Below, one piece after another: positions 11,539-22,479 of a stretch of 64,000 nt of DNA. The stretch comes from Gigaspora margarita (lineage: Eukaryota; Glomeromycota; Glomeromycetes; Diversisporales; Gigasporaceae). A program made the position numbers and the translations under genes. The notes under the pieces were generated by a model, which worked only from the letters and a program-made list of their open reading frames with translations, had not been told where the DNA came from and searched no databases. Within the stretch, counting starts at the first letter, position 1. Each line of letters begins with the position of its first letter. The stretch is taken from NCBI GenBank assembly GCA_009809945.1, contig WTPW01000549.1:285552-349551 (forward strand), read 5' to 3'.

Positions 11539-12954
11539 TTAAATAGAAAACTTTTTTGAAATTTTTTAAACCAGAATGTGAATTTCACAGCATGTGAATT
11601 GAAGTAATTTTCTAATAATAATAATAAAATTTTATAAAACAAATAGAATTACTTAAGGAAGATGATCATGAAATTCAACCAACAAAAAGGCATAAATTGT
11701 CTACTACTAATATTTAGTAATTAAGCATCATTTTAATAAATTGAAACTTTAATAATTAATTAACGTTTATTACATTTTGGCTAGAAGCAATAGAAAAGAG
11801 GAAAATTGACAAAACAAAAGATCTTCAGAAGATCAATTTTTATATTATAAGTTTTATAATAGGTCATAATAAAATATAATCTTTAAAGAGCTATACTGCA
11901 AAATTTTATTAATACAACTGCTTTTGTGTTTTAAGTAAAAAATGATCCTGAAATTATTCTAAATTGATTTATACAAACAAAAAATTTTTTGAAAATTTGT
12001 CGATTTCTCCCTTTTCTACTGCACTTAGCCAATTAATTCTGTTTTTAGTCTTCTTTAGATAAATATTCAGAATCTACTCTTCAAGACAAGATCAATGTCC
12101 AACAAGTATTAGCACATATACTTTATTGAAGTATAGCTTCAAAGTCACTTAAACAATATTACAATAATTTGAAATTGCAGCTCAATAAACATAATAAAGA
12201 TTATTTAATAAATATGATGTTAGAAATTTGGTGCACCTCAAAATTCCTAAAAATAATAGAACTTATAGTGACTGGAAAACACTCCCTTGCAAGATTCTTG
12301 AGGTTTTAGAGAACAATATGTATAGAATTGGATGCAAGTTAGGCATTATCTAAGTTACATATAGTGCGAATGAATTACTTCCTTTAGGTTCAGTTAAATT
12401 TTCAGAATTAGAGAATATTCCTTCAAATTTTATAGGTGTTTTGGAACTATCATGCAATCATCATCACAAGTAGGTAATGTAAAGTGCAACTGCAAAAATA
12501 CTTGTAAAAAAAAATACTAAATGCAAAAAATAAATTGCCTTATGGTAGTAGTTGTCACCCTAGTCACCATAAATGTAAAAACAACACATAATATTTTAAA
12601 GCAATACTTTGCAATATAAAATAAATAAAGCATTATCTTAAAGTTACTTAAATTCTAAAATAACTTATTAATAAATTAATTCAGAATTTATTTTAATTTG
12701 TTTTAAGTTAAATTCGAATTCTTTAATAACTTGAGCATATTAGAAATCTATTTCAATCTATATTTATTCAGAATCAACCTAGATGGATTCCAAATCAACA
12801 TTAATTCTATTTCAATGTACGACATTTATAATGCCAAGAAAGAGCTCAATTCTGATCATATAAATTCTATATAATCAGAGTTGAGTTCTTTCTCACACCA
12901 CTCATTTTGAATTATTATTTTTTTTATATTTTATTTTTATTACATAAATAATTA

Positions 12955-13760
12955 TTATAACAAACAATCAGATTCTGGCTAAATATAAGGTTCAGAACTA
13001 ATAAAAATCACTTGATCACAAATTGTTTAACTCATTAATAATAAAATCACCTGATTATGAATAGTTAACTCATTAATAAAATTACCTGATTATGAATTGT
13101 AATGCATAATTATTTATCAAAAATTATGGTCACAATATTGGCTAGAGTAGAGCTAATACCTCTATCCGGATATATTTTTTATATCCAGATTTATCTGGTT
13201 TTATCATAGTATATATCCAGATATAAATTTAAATCTGAATTTATTTATATCCGGATATAAAACCACTATGTCACGTTATATCACATGATATAGTATATAT
13301 CCGGATATATATATCCGGATAGAGGTGTTAACTCTAGGCTAGAGTTAAGGTTAGAGTTAATGTTAAAGTAAGTGTATTTTAGTAATGCAGGTCATTTTTG
13401 TGCCATAAGTGCATAATATTGAGTTCATAGCAATTGCCTATAATTTATCCAAACTATACAAAAGTCATTTGATCACAAATTGTAATGGATAATATAATTT
13501 GCAAAAACTACATGCACAACATTTGTCTTAGCTTATGGGCACAACATTGGCCAGAGTTAATATTAGAGTTAATGATTGGGTTAGTGTATTTTAGTAATGC
13601 TAGTCATTGTAGTATTTGTATCAATTGCCTATAATTTATCCAAACAAAGTTACCTGATCATGAATTGTAACATATAATATAATAAAAAAATCACCTAATC
13701 TGATCAAAAATTGTTTTTTGCACGTAATATAAATTATCCAATTAAATTATAGAATGATAG
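12955..13760. repeat. Repeat block flanking the integrase-like pseudogene (right)
   Basis: Same units as 7076-7575 (CAGATTCTGGCT, ACCTGATTATGAATTGTAATGC, GCTAGAGTTAAGGTTAGAG, TGCCTATAATTTATCCAAA), here at least two and a half times over and interrupted by the MITE at 13148-13336. Orientation equals that of the left block. Confidence 0.6.
13148..13336. mobile_element. hAT-like MITE, 189 bp
   Basis: Terminal inverted repeats TAGAGCTAATACCTCTATCC and its near-complement at the right end (TAGAGTTAACACCTCTATCC when reversed; two differences), followed inward by several ATCCGGATAT motifs. Perfect 8 bp target duplication GGCTAGAG at 13140-13147 and 13337-13344, the hAT hallmark. Empty relatives of the site (GGCCAGAGTTAA) stand at 7076 and 13549. 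Confidence 0.85.
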
Positions 13761-13883
13761 ATAGATTTTTTAATAGTATATTCTAATTACCAAAAATTAT
13801 ACAAAAATAATTGTGAACTATTAAATTGCAAAAAATTGCAAAAAATTGTAATTAATTGCAATTAATTGCTATTTTTGCTTATA

Positions 13884-15084
13884 CAGTCAAACCTCCATAT
13901 AGTCACACCTTCAGGATACGAAAAGTGGTGATTATATAGAGATGTGACTAATATAGAGGAATTCTATATAATCACAATTATAATAAAATTGCATATAAAA
14001 AAAAAATTGTGACTATAGAAGTTTTAATAAATAAAAATTTTTATTTTTTAAATAATCGATTATAATTGCTATATATAAAAGTTAAAATCTTACTAAGTAA
14101 ATTGAAATAATGCTCTAAGTAACATTGTTCAGAAGACAAAATTACATATATTATAAAATTTTGAGATAATTTGAATAACATCTTATTATTACACTTTTAC
14201 AAGTTACGCTTAGGCGAAAAAAATTAAAAAAATTAAAAATTTTTTAGCTTAACAGTAAATCATAAAAGTGTATTAATAAGATTTTAACTAAATTATCTTA
14301 AAATTTCAGTATATATGTAATTTTATATCCTGAACAATATTACTTAGATCATTTTTATCGATTTACTTTAGATAATTTTAACTTTTATATGTAGCTACGA
14401 TATACGATTATTTTAAAAATTTTTTTTTAAATTTTTTTAAAATAATCGTATATCGTAGCTACATATAAAAGTTAAAATTATCTAAACTAAATCGATAAAA
14501 ATGATCTAAGTAAAGTTATTTAGGATATAAAATTACATATATCCTGAAATTTTGAGATAATTTAGTTAAAATCTTATTAATACACTTTTATAATTTACGA
14601 TTAAGTTAGAAAATTTTTAATTTTTTTAATTTTTTTCGCCTAAACGTAAATTGTAAAAGTGTAATAATAAAATATTATTCAAATTATTTGAAAACTTTAG
14701 GATATATGTAATTTTATCTTCTGTTCAAGGTTACTTAGAGCATTTTTATCGATTTACTTAGTATAATTTTAACGTTTATATGTTGAAAAGATAATCGATT
14801 ATTAAAAAAAACAAATTTAAAAATATTTACTTGTTAAAAAATAATAATTAATAACTTACAAAATATTTATAATAATAAAATAATCAATTTAAAATATTAT
14901 AATAATGATGTGATTATGTAGGGGTAGTTTTATATAGATGGTAAATAAAAAATTGTGATAGTGATTATAATGCAAATGTGCTTATATAGAGGTGAAAATT
15001 ATAGTAAAAAGGTTGGTAAACTTACAAAAGTGATTATATTGGTTTTGTGACTATATAGAGGGTGACTATATGGAGGTTTGACTG
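13884..15084. mobile_element. pogo/Tc1-type non-autonomous element with fourfold palindrome
   Basis: CAGTCAAACCTCCATATAGT at the left and its inverse at the right (ACTATATGGAGGTTTGACTG), each bordered by TA (13882-13883, 15085-15086). The interior is a near-perfect palindrome, arms 14050-14426 and 14427-14803, and each arm is itself palindromic around about 14238 and 14615. No open reading frame. TIR sequence and TA duplication fit pogo/Tc1-mariner; relatives with similar ends lie at 19804-20227 and 29677-29849. Confidence 0.85.
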
Positions 15085-15315
15085 TACTGTAAATTTTACT
15101 ATGTTTATTACATATGATATTTAGCTTTAGAATTTAGAATCTTCTTCTATATATATTTTAATACAATTGTATGTAATTATAATTCAAAAAATTGATCATA
15201 TACAAATATATTACTACTAATAGTAATCATATACTATATTAGTTTTAGTATATGTAGAAATCTTAATACTTAATTTGGTTAACATCTTGGATTGACCAAA
15301 TTTTGCTGTTCATTT

Positions 15316-16500
15316 TTAACAGCAGCGGTTGTCCAAAGTATGCAGATCAAGTGACTTTCTCCGGTCTATACAATATTGAAAATAGATATTTACAGCATTG
15401 GATATAGGAGGAATAATATATATATTTATATATTGAGATTCTTCAAGTTTGCACTTCTTTGCAATACATTCTTTCATGATTATGGGTCCTTCATTAACTA
15501 TTGATTGTTTACTTTGCTCTACTTCAACTTTTTGCTTTTTATTTAATATTAATATAGCTTCTTGCTTGTGCAAGATTTTGATTACAGCCTCTTCAAAAAT
15601 ATAATTGTAAATTATTGATGCACTTTTTTCTAATTGATCTTCTATATCTGGATATTTATCAATTAATAAATCAAAATAAGCACAAACATCATCTAAATTA
15701 ATAGATTCATTTTGTAAATTATTAGTTGCTTCTAAAAGCATTTTAATTGATCAATCAATTTGTTAACATCATTAAGATTTAACTGTTCTACTAATTAAAT
15801 ATCTTGACCAGAAAATCTATTTGTCTGAGTTATATAGAGAATAAGTTCTTTATTTTATTCAACAATTTTTATAACACTCATCCAATGGGTTATATTATCT
15901 AATACATGCTTTAAAACTGTAACTTTTGCAAGCTTTTCTTGATTTTTATATGTTCACATTATGCATGCAATGGTATAAATTTGGTTTACAAAAACAATTG
16001 AGGAACTAATTTGATTATTAACTGCTAAATTTAGATAATGTGATGCATATCCAACAAGCAGAAGGCCCAAATTATTAACTATTTTTTTGTTTGTATTACA
16101 ATTATCACCTGAAAGAAAAACATTATTGACACACTTGTCATATGAATCCAAAATATCTTCAAAAAATATAATATGTGCATTTGCACCCTGAGTTGTACAA
16201 TCTTCAAATGGTGAAAAAGTTAATAAAACTAACTTTCTAGGCTTATAAACTGTTTGATAAATTTCAAATAACCCAACAAAGTGAATGACATCACTTGTCC
16301 ACCCATCAAACATAATTGCAATTTTTTTTGGTAATGTATTTCTTATTCTTTCTCATACAATGTCCACCAAACCATTAATGTATTTGCTAACTATAGAAGT
16401 ATCCAATTTTGAAAGATTAGTATACAAGAAAAATCAGAATTTTCACATGCATTAAAAGGTAATTGGCACTTTATGACAAGGCTTACCCAATTAAAAATAC
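15316..16500 (-). pseudogene. hAT-type (BED/Ac-like) transposase, decayed
   Basis: Minus strand, N to C: LDTSIVSKYINGLVDIV, an in-frame TGA, ERIRNTLPKKIAIMFDGWTS, HFVGLFEIYQ, LLTFSPFEDCTTQGANAHI, NVFLSGDNCNTNKKIVNNLGLLLVG-ASHYLNLAV; then across 15740-15950, TVLKHVLDNITHWMSVIKIV and LNLNDVNKLIDQL; finally a 141-residue open end (MLLEATNNLQNESINLDDVCAYFDLLIDKYP). The (F)DGW, SGDNC..N and LVG.ASH.LNLAV strings are typical of hAT transposases in this group. At least three stops and frameshifts; N-terminal BED finger not found. Confidence 0.7.
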
Positions 16501-16899
16501 TAAGCACACTTGCATTTTAGTTAAACATATTACAGTTTGCTAAGAAAAATTAATATTTCAATATGCTGTTAGTAAATTACTTTAAAATTTTCATGTTTTG
16601 CATTCAAATAATTCATTAAATTCATGTAACCTGATTCTTGTTTTATATAATTTGCTATGATCCAGGAAGGCATAAATTATATCTTGCTATCATTTGTGTG
16701 TTTAAAAAAAGCCTCTATGTAGCACTTGTTCAAAATTGTTGCACTTATTAAAACAAGTTTAAAAATAAAGTATTTTTGAAAAATGTGTTCTGAAAATTAC
16801 TGTTGCAAATAATTAAAAAACAAATTTACTAAAATGCATCTATGGTGTTGAATACTATGTTATACAAAACTATTAGAATAGCTAATCAAAATTTAAGAT

Positions 16900-17110
16900 C
16901 AGGTATAACATAAAATTTTATTTTTTGTTTATTTTTTAAAAAAACATTTATAAAACCACCTTTGGGGCTCTAATAAAAAAAATTCCTTGCTAAATTTTGT
17001 ATATACTAATGCCCTGATAAAATCCTAGGCCTCACCCTAATTCTAAAGTAATTAATATTTATTTTTTGTTTTATAAAAATTTATTTTTGTTTTTGTTACA
17101 CAGATTTGCC
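16900..17110 (+). repeat. Member of a dispersed repeat family
   Basis: Shares ACCACCTTTGGGGCTCTAA, AAAAAATTCCTTGCTAAATTTT and a downstream CACCCTAATTC with copies at 11380-11570, 41140-41260, 41400-41530 and, inverted, 36845-36970. Non-coding. Confidence 0.6.
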
Positions 17111-17213
17111 AATCTAATTTACCTATAGTATAAAGCACTATAGGTGAGTTTTATAATAATTGTTAAAAAAATCATTTTAATGATTCTTTATATAATTACA
17201 TATGGTGCAAGGC

Positions 17214-17606
17214 ATCTATACTTGACAATTATGTAATGTGTTTCAATTTTTTAAATGGCAATAACTTCTTATCTAAGGGTTTTAAAAGAATCTGACCAGT
17301 AACTTTATAAAGCTATATCAGCTCTACATATATACCAAATATCTTTTCAAAATCTCATCACTATAAGAAGTTTTAGCATTTTGAAAATTGTAATTATATA
17401 TATAAATTTATAAATTTCCATATAAAATATCAATTTCAAAATGCTAATACTTCTTATAGTAATAAGATTTTGAAAAAATATTTGACATATATGTAGAGCT
17501 AATATAGCTTTATAAAGTTACTGGTCAGATTTTTTTAAAACCCTTAGATAAGAAGTTATAGCCATTTGAAAAATTGAAACATGTCATGTAATTGTTGAGT
17601 ATAGAT
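17214..17606. repeat. Foldback palindrome, about 195 bp arms
   Basis: Left arm contains ATAACTTCTTATCTAAGGGT, CTGACCAGTAACTTTATAAA and ACTATAAGAAGT; all return in inverse order on the right, centred near 17410, with only scattered mismatches. No target duplication could be fixed. Likely a foldback-type non-autonomous element. Confidence 0.8.
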
Positions 17607-18589
17607 ATGATATGCATCAGATTGATTCTTGCATTAGAAAAATCTGGCCTAAATTAGATTAGAGTTAAGGTAAAATTATAGTAAAGTTAGTTTAGGCAGT
17701 TGTTACTAATTATTTAATGCTGGTCAAATGATAGTCATCTGACATGCATCAGATTCAATCTGACACAAGTTTCAATTTGATACATAATATATATAAGTTT
17801 ATTTTATCATATGTACAATTTTTAATATCAAGGTTGGCAAATATCAATACGCTAAACATATGTCTTATTATTACATACTGTACATATTTTTACAATTATA
17901 GCAATAATTGCAATTAATTGATTAATTGTGGCTATATTACCAATCAATTAATTGAGTTCAAAATAATTGCAATTAATTGCCTAACAATCAATTATTCAGT
18001 AGACCTGACTATGTTTGATTCATATTGTGGACCAAATACTAATTTTATAAAGGGATTGGCAGATTGGTGGGTAGTTATTAAAGTCAGAGTGTAGTTCATC
18101 AGGGAGACTACAAAGGCAGCCAAATATATAGGTTTAATACTGCTAAGACTTGGTATAGAGGTTATGTTGTTATCCTATATCTACTTCTTTAAAGATAGTA
18201 AGTAACTAGAGCAGCAATAGACTGTAAACACTCACAAGTTACTGTAATTTATCTAAGTCAGAAGGGCATTTTACAAAACTTAACAAAGAAGATTTAAAGC
18301 AATTTGCAATTACAACTGTTTAATTTAGGTTTTAAATAATTGTAGTTTATTAATGAAAGAGTATAAAGACTCAATATTGAACTTGGGGTCTACATCAGCT
18401 GCTTTTATACATTTTGTTTTTACACAAGCTTAACAAGCTATCTGCTAATAAAATGTATATGGATACCTCCCTCTTCAGACAAGGAAACCTATAGTATTAG
18501 TGCTACAAGCCAGATTCACCACTACCATAGTACTGTTACATGATCATCACAACCTCTTTAACTAATTCAGTAACTTCAGTTATTCCAAA

Positions 18590-18695
18590 TCGGGTTCTAA
18601 CACAAATTTGATTTTACCACTAGGTAGATTCGAACTGGAACCTTTTGAATTGTGATCTTGGAGCTTAACTACTAAGTTACTATCCCTAAGGTTTA
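18590..18695 (-). ncRNA. tRNA-like head of a possible SINE
   Basis: Reverse strand shows a box-A-like TAGTAACTTAGTAGTTAAGC (18663-18682) and a good box B, GGTTCCAGTTCGAATC (18626-18642), spaced as in a tRNA gene. The arms do not pair well enough for a functional tRNA and no anticodon loop can be trusted. The pattern fits a tRNA-derived SINE head with its body toward 18000-18590. Confidence 0.4.
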
Positions 18696-19210
18696 TTACT
18701 TATTAAAATATTATTATATATAATAATATTTATTACATAAAATAATTGTAATTGCATTTACTACTTTTTGTAATAAATAATTATTACATTATTACATCTT
18801 GAGTTTGAATTATGGCACCAATAATTAAATTTACAATAAATATTACTTTGTTTACTATGTTTCAATTAAAAAAAAAAGTCTAAATGTTTATAGTACCAGA
18901 AGTCTTAATTCATTTTGAAATTTAATGTAAAAAAAATTCTGAATTGCAAATTTTGACTAAGTTTAATTAGAATATATAATAAAAGAACGGTAAACCAGTT
19001 AATTAAATGTAAGTCAGTTATAGGCTTAATTACTAACACAATTATTACAAATTATCAAGTTCTACTCAATGTATCTAAAATTTGTGTATATACATTATAT
19101 CATAATGTATAAAAACTACAATTTTAAGATAATTTTAATTGATTGCAATTATATATACGCATAACAAAATTAGTTGCAATTAATTTTTCGGTAGGCTTGC
19201 GTATTAGTAA

Positions 19211-19393
19211 TCAACGGTTGAAGGCGGCGTATTCACATGGTTTTCTAATTCTACGTAAAGTTTGAAATTTTTCTTTTAAAACTTCGATCTTTTTTTTTGT
19301 ATTAAATTGTGAAACTGCAATGACCATAAACAAGTAGTCTGTGCATTGTAAAAGCGAAGCTTTTGTGACTTTGAATGTTGAATCAATAACCAA
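19211..19393 (-). CDS. Short unrecognised reading frame
   Basis: Sixty residues ending TLRRIRKPCEYAAFNR, with a charged middle (KKKIEVLKEKFQTL). Composition is more coding-like than the neighbouring frames, but there is no second exon or family match. It could be the tail of a decayed gene. Confidence 0.2.
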   Translation of the reverse strand: MVIDSTFKVTKASLLQCTDYLFMVIAVSQFNTKKKIEVLKEKFQTLRRIRKPCEYAAFNR

Positions 19394-19803
19394 AAACTTA
19401 ACTAAATTGTAAAAAAAAAACTATGTTTCAAAAAAAAGAAATTTCATAAATTATTGTGCTTTTGCAATAACCATATAATTATCGCACAGAAATCTACAAT
19501 ATTTATTTCAATCTCTAGTATAATATTTATTATTAGTTGAGAACTTTGGATATGTTGATCAAACAATAAAATTTCTATGGTGCAAATCATCTAAAGGCGT
19601 AACTTCTCGATGAATATTTGGAAATTGCAAAAAACAATCGCCTTGTAGTCTTGGATATGACCTATAGCAAGATTGATGTTTCGTTGGTACTCTAAAGATC
19701 CTCGTCTTTTTACAGTATTACAGCAGTTCGCAAAAATATGTGAACAGCGATATTAGTAAAAATTACAGCTGTTTTCAAAAATGTGTGAACAGCGATTTCC
19801 ATT

Positions 19804-20227
19804 CAGTCAACCTCCTCTATAATCACCTGATTTTTTTACTTAGGGAACTAACACTTATTACGTAAATATAACTCCCCTCCAGAGTCATTGATTTGAAATA
19901 ATCAAAACATAATCTTTATATGATTTGTTACTTTAGAGCTAGCAATTGTCAAACAATGGATTAGTTACTTTAGAGCTCGCAACTGCCAAACAATGGATTA
20001 CTTTAGAACTTGTAATTGTCAAATGACTGACTCTGAAGGTGGGCCAAGTTTACGTAATAAGTGTTAGTCCCTTAAGAACTTTTTTAAAAAATGCGCTTAT
20101 AAAGAGGTTTTGCCTTTATGTAGTATTGTTTATATGTTTAATAGTAAATGATTTAAATAAATATGTGATATAGAGAGAGGTTTTATATGATGTGATTATA
20201 GATGGTGATTGTGTAGTGGGATGACAG
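19804..20227. mobile_element. Degenerate pogo/Tc1-type MITE
   Basis: CAGTCAACCTCCTCTATAATCACC at the left and its diverged inverse (GGTGATTGTGTAGTGGGATGACAG) at the right. The ends resemble CAGTCAAACCTCCATATAGT of the 13884-15084 element. Only the right side still shows TA. It contains the PIF-like MITE at 19843-20071. Confidence 0.6.
19843..20071. mobile_element. PIF/Harbinger-like MITE, 229 bp, nested
   Basis: GGGAACTAACACTTATTACG at the left and the inverse CGTAATAAGTGTTAGTCCC at the right, flanked by TTA on both sides (19840-19842, 20072-20074), as expected for PIF/Harbinger. Interior has three tandem units of about 39 bp (TTACTTTAGAGCTMGCAAYT...CAAACAATGGAT). Confidence 0.8.
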
Positions 20228-20457
20228 TATGGACGTGTCAGGAAATCCTGGAAATATCATGAATTTCTCATGATATGCTGATCTGTAGCTGTTCACACCT
20301 TTTTGAAAGCATTTATAAAATTCCGGTTAGAAAATGATCAACTTCCACTGAAATTAGCTTATAAAAATGCATTGAGATTTAACCAATAGAAATACGGCAC
20401 ATTTTATTTAATAAGCCAATCAAAATTAAATAATTTAAACGTCTGATAAAAACAACG

Positions 20458-20550
20458 ATGTCTGAAACAATCGAAATTAAGGAACCAAACAATTTCGATG
20501 AAAAAATTAATGATATCGTAAAAAATTATTCTGGAAAAATATTTATGTGA
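20458..20550 (+). pseudogene. Possible 5' remnant of a kinase gene
   Basis: A 30-residue frame starting MSETIEIKEPNNFDEKIND. The MSE..EI.EPNN(F/S)(N/D)E start is one I associate with glomeromycotan tyrosine-kinase-like genes, but the following W.EEA and kinase N-lobe are absent, and the frame ends at TGA. Recognition from memory only. Confidence 0.35.
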
Positions 20551-20885
20551 AGATTTATGGTGTGATTACATTTCTTTTAAACTTACACTATTCGACATGA
20601 GAAATTAACAATTAACCTATTTTAGTAATACGGGAGATTGGTGTTCTGATTGTAGAAAATTCTAACCCTATAATTAGCATTATATAGAAAAGAAAACTAA
20701 CAGTGTGCTTGTTAAAGGCTTCTTTTGGTGAAAAGCCTAGTAAGTTACGATTCATTTTGATTACGTGTAACTTTTTCTTTTAATAAATATCAGATTAGTT
20801 ATCTAAAAATCAAGTGGTTATTTTTTTGTCTATTTATTATTTATCTATTTTTTTTTTTTTTTNTCTTACACTTATAGCTATATAT

Positions 20886-21000
20886 GCGGTCTTTTTGACC
20901 AACAAAATACTAATAACCAATGCCCTCTAGGAGGATTAGCTTTACGTAAAATTTCTATTTGGTCTACTATAGGGACCTTATATAGCTCTCCCACCAATTC
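20886..21000 (-). pseudogene. Coding-like fragment, unidentified
   Basis: Minus strand reads ELVGELYKVPIVDQIEILRK followed by ANPPRGHWLLVFCW without a stop. Amino-acid composition is protein-like, unlike surrounding frames. A poly-A run at about 21200 lies on the opposite strand and is probably unrelated. Family unknown; could be retroelement-derived. Confidence 0.3.
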
Positions 21001-21976
21001 AATTTTAGACATACAAATCTAGGTAAGTTTTAACCACTCTAGTAGATTTAGGTTGCAGATAAATTAGTCTGAGTCTCATACTTGTTTAATAATTTGTACA
21101 TGGAGTAATTTTGTAATAATATAAAATGTACCCAAAGCTGCCCCTGGAGATACTTTTTACAAATTAATAAAGATTGAGACAAAAACCTCACCTTAACACA
21201 AAAAAAAAAAAAAAAATTTAGATATTAACAATCACATTACCAATTTAGTTAAATACAAAGTTTTATTGCATTATAAATTATTATTGATTAAAATTAATAC
21301 TTATATAAAAGCAAAATTTAAGTGCTAAACAATTACAATACTAATTTAGTTAGATGCTTAGTTAATCAAAAAAATGTTAATATATTGATATGGGCCGGTG
21401 CAAAAAGATTTGCAACCAATATGCAGTTGTATGAGCTTGTACAATGCAAGTGCATTAATGTGCATATGATAAAGATATAGTTAAAATTTGAGCAAAATTG
21501 AATCACTGGTTGTAAAGAAATTTAGCTTTAAAGTAAAATAATTTGATCTTTTTACTATATAAATTACTATAGTAAATTATATAGTAAATATTTTTAAAAA
21601 AGTTGCTATTAATAAATTTTTTTATTTTATTAATAAAATAATCAAAATAATTTTATTTTTATCAATCCAGTAACCTAATAATTATATTAAATTAAAAAAA
21701 TTAAAAATTAATTTGTACAAAAAATATTTTAACCAGAGCTATTTGAGGTGCAAATGTTTTTGCACTGGCCTATATTATAAATTATTTATTATAAGATCAA
21801 ACTTGTATAGTAGCAAAATTTAGATGCTATTTAAATAATAAATACAAGTTAATATATTTGTATAGTTAGACAAATCTTATACAATATATAAATATAGTTA
21901 TAACATTTTATAAATATAATTTATTTTATTCATATACATATTTATTATTTAGGTCCAGTTCTAGTAAGTACTGAAA

Positions 21977-22003
21977 CTGGACTGGTCCACTGGACCAGTC
22001 CAG
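21977..22003. repeat. Perfect 27 bp palindrome
   Basis: CTGGACTGGTCCA-C-TGGACCAGTCCAG, followed by a further TCCAAGGGCCAG. It is GC-rich against an AT-rich background. Could be a cruciform, a binding site or a remnant of simple-repeat expansion. Confidence 0.8.
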
Positions 22004-22479
22004 TCCAAGGGCCAGCACTGATTGCATTGCAAGTTTTAAAAAGTAACAAGAATTCAAGCTAGTGTGGATTTAAATTCAAATTGTTAAACTGAAATCTGGA
22101 TTTATTTTAAAAATCACATAATTCAACAATAACTATAGCAAAAAAATAAATGCAAATAGATATGAACATATACTATATAACAAAAATATTCAATTATCTA
22201 AGAACAAAATTATTTTATCATTTCAGAAATTTTATTGGTAATTATTTTATTTGTATTTGATTGGCTACCTGTTTTATCTGGGTAATAGAATATTTTACCC
22301 AGTTACACAGCCTATTTATGGGTAGCTCAAGTAACCTGAATATAGGTCCATTCCTTAATATTTAGACATTTTGAATTGAATAAGCTAATTGAAAAGAGGT
22401 TTAAAAAAGTAGAAGGCTTATATTTATAGTAAAAAAGTTTTATGCAGATTGTAATGGCCAAATAATACTATTATATTAC

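Larger units (their letters stand above)
7927..12590 (+). pseudogene. KRBA2/SCAND3-like integrase protein, multi-exon, decayed
   Basis: Fragments in order: MNKPQESPFLSYDTFENLL; HDLGTPTNSIIKLIKLDSN; after a likely short intron (TACTAAT branch-like site, TAG acceptor near 8360), FIKDFIKNCTTCATQR (zinc-binding CxxC); then the integrase core with a first catalytic D in VDLI (8494-8496). The second catalytic position reads N (QTNNG where QSDNG is usual, 8670-8672) and the final E region reads IKHAN. Further pieces: KWIKDTQKRDWACAIHY at 9418, LVFGQNSLHHF at 10055, EDDLPENWFESSEL, a long D/N/K/R/V repeat (10380-11210), an exon ending PTKRHKLSTTNI, then IPKNNRTYSDWKTLPCK near 12250 and a cysteine-rich tail (VKCNCKNTC...SSCHPSHHKC). 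Stops at 8323 and in the core, plus at least two frameshifts, show it is dead. Domain identity is from memory of the family. Confidence 0.7.
19763..20314. mobile_element. Outer inverted-repeat element of a nest
   Basis: TACAGCTGTTTTCAAAAATG/TGTGAACAGCGAT at 19763-19796 faces ATCTGTAGCTGTTCACACCTTTTTGAAAGC at 20281-20310. The left end is present twice (19728-19752 and 19763-19796). The ACAGCTGTTTTCA start recurs in the element at 27661-27860. Target duplication not resolved. Confidence 0.5.

Noticed and set aside
7076..13760. LTR retrotransposon with the two repeat blocks as LTRs
   Set aside because: The blocks are internally repetitive, differ in unit number and lack TG...CA ends or a primer-binding site; direct-repeat flanks remain unexplained but are not clear LTRs.
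18590..18695. Functional tRNA gene
   Set aside because: Box B is good but T-stem and acceptor stem do not pair; kept only as a possible SINE head.
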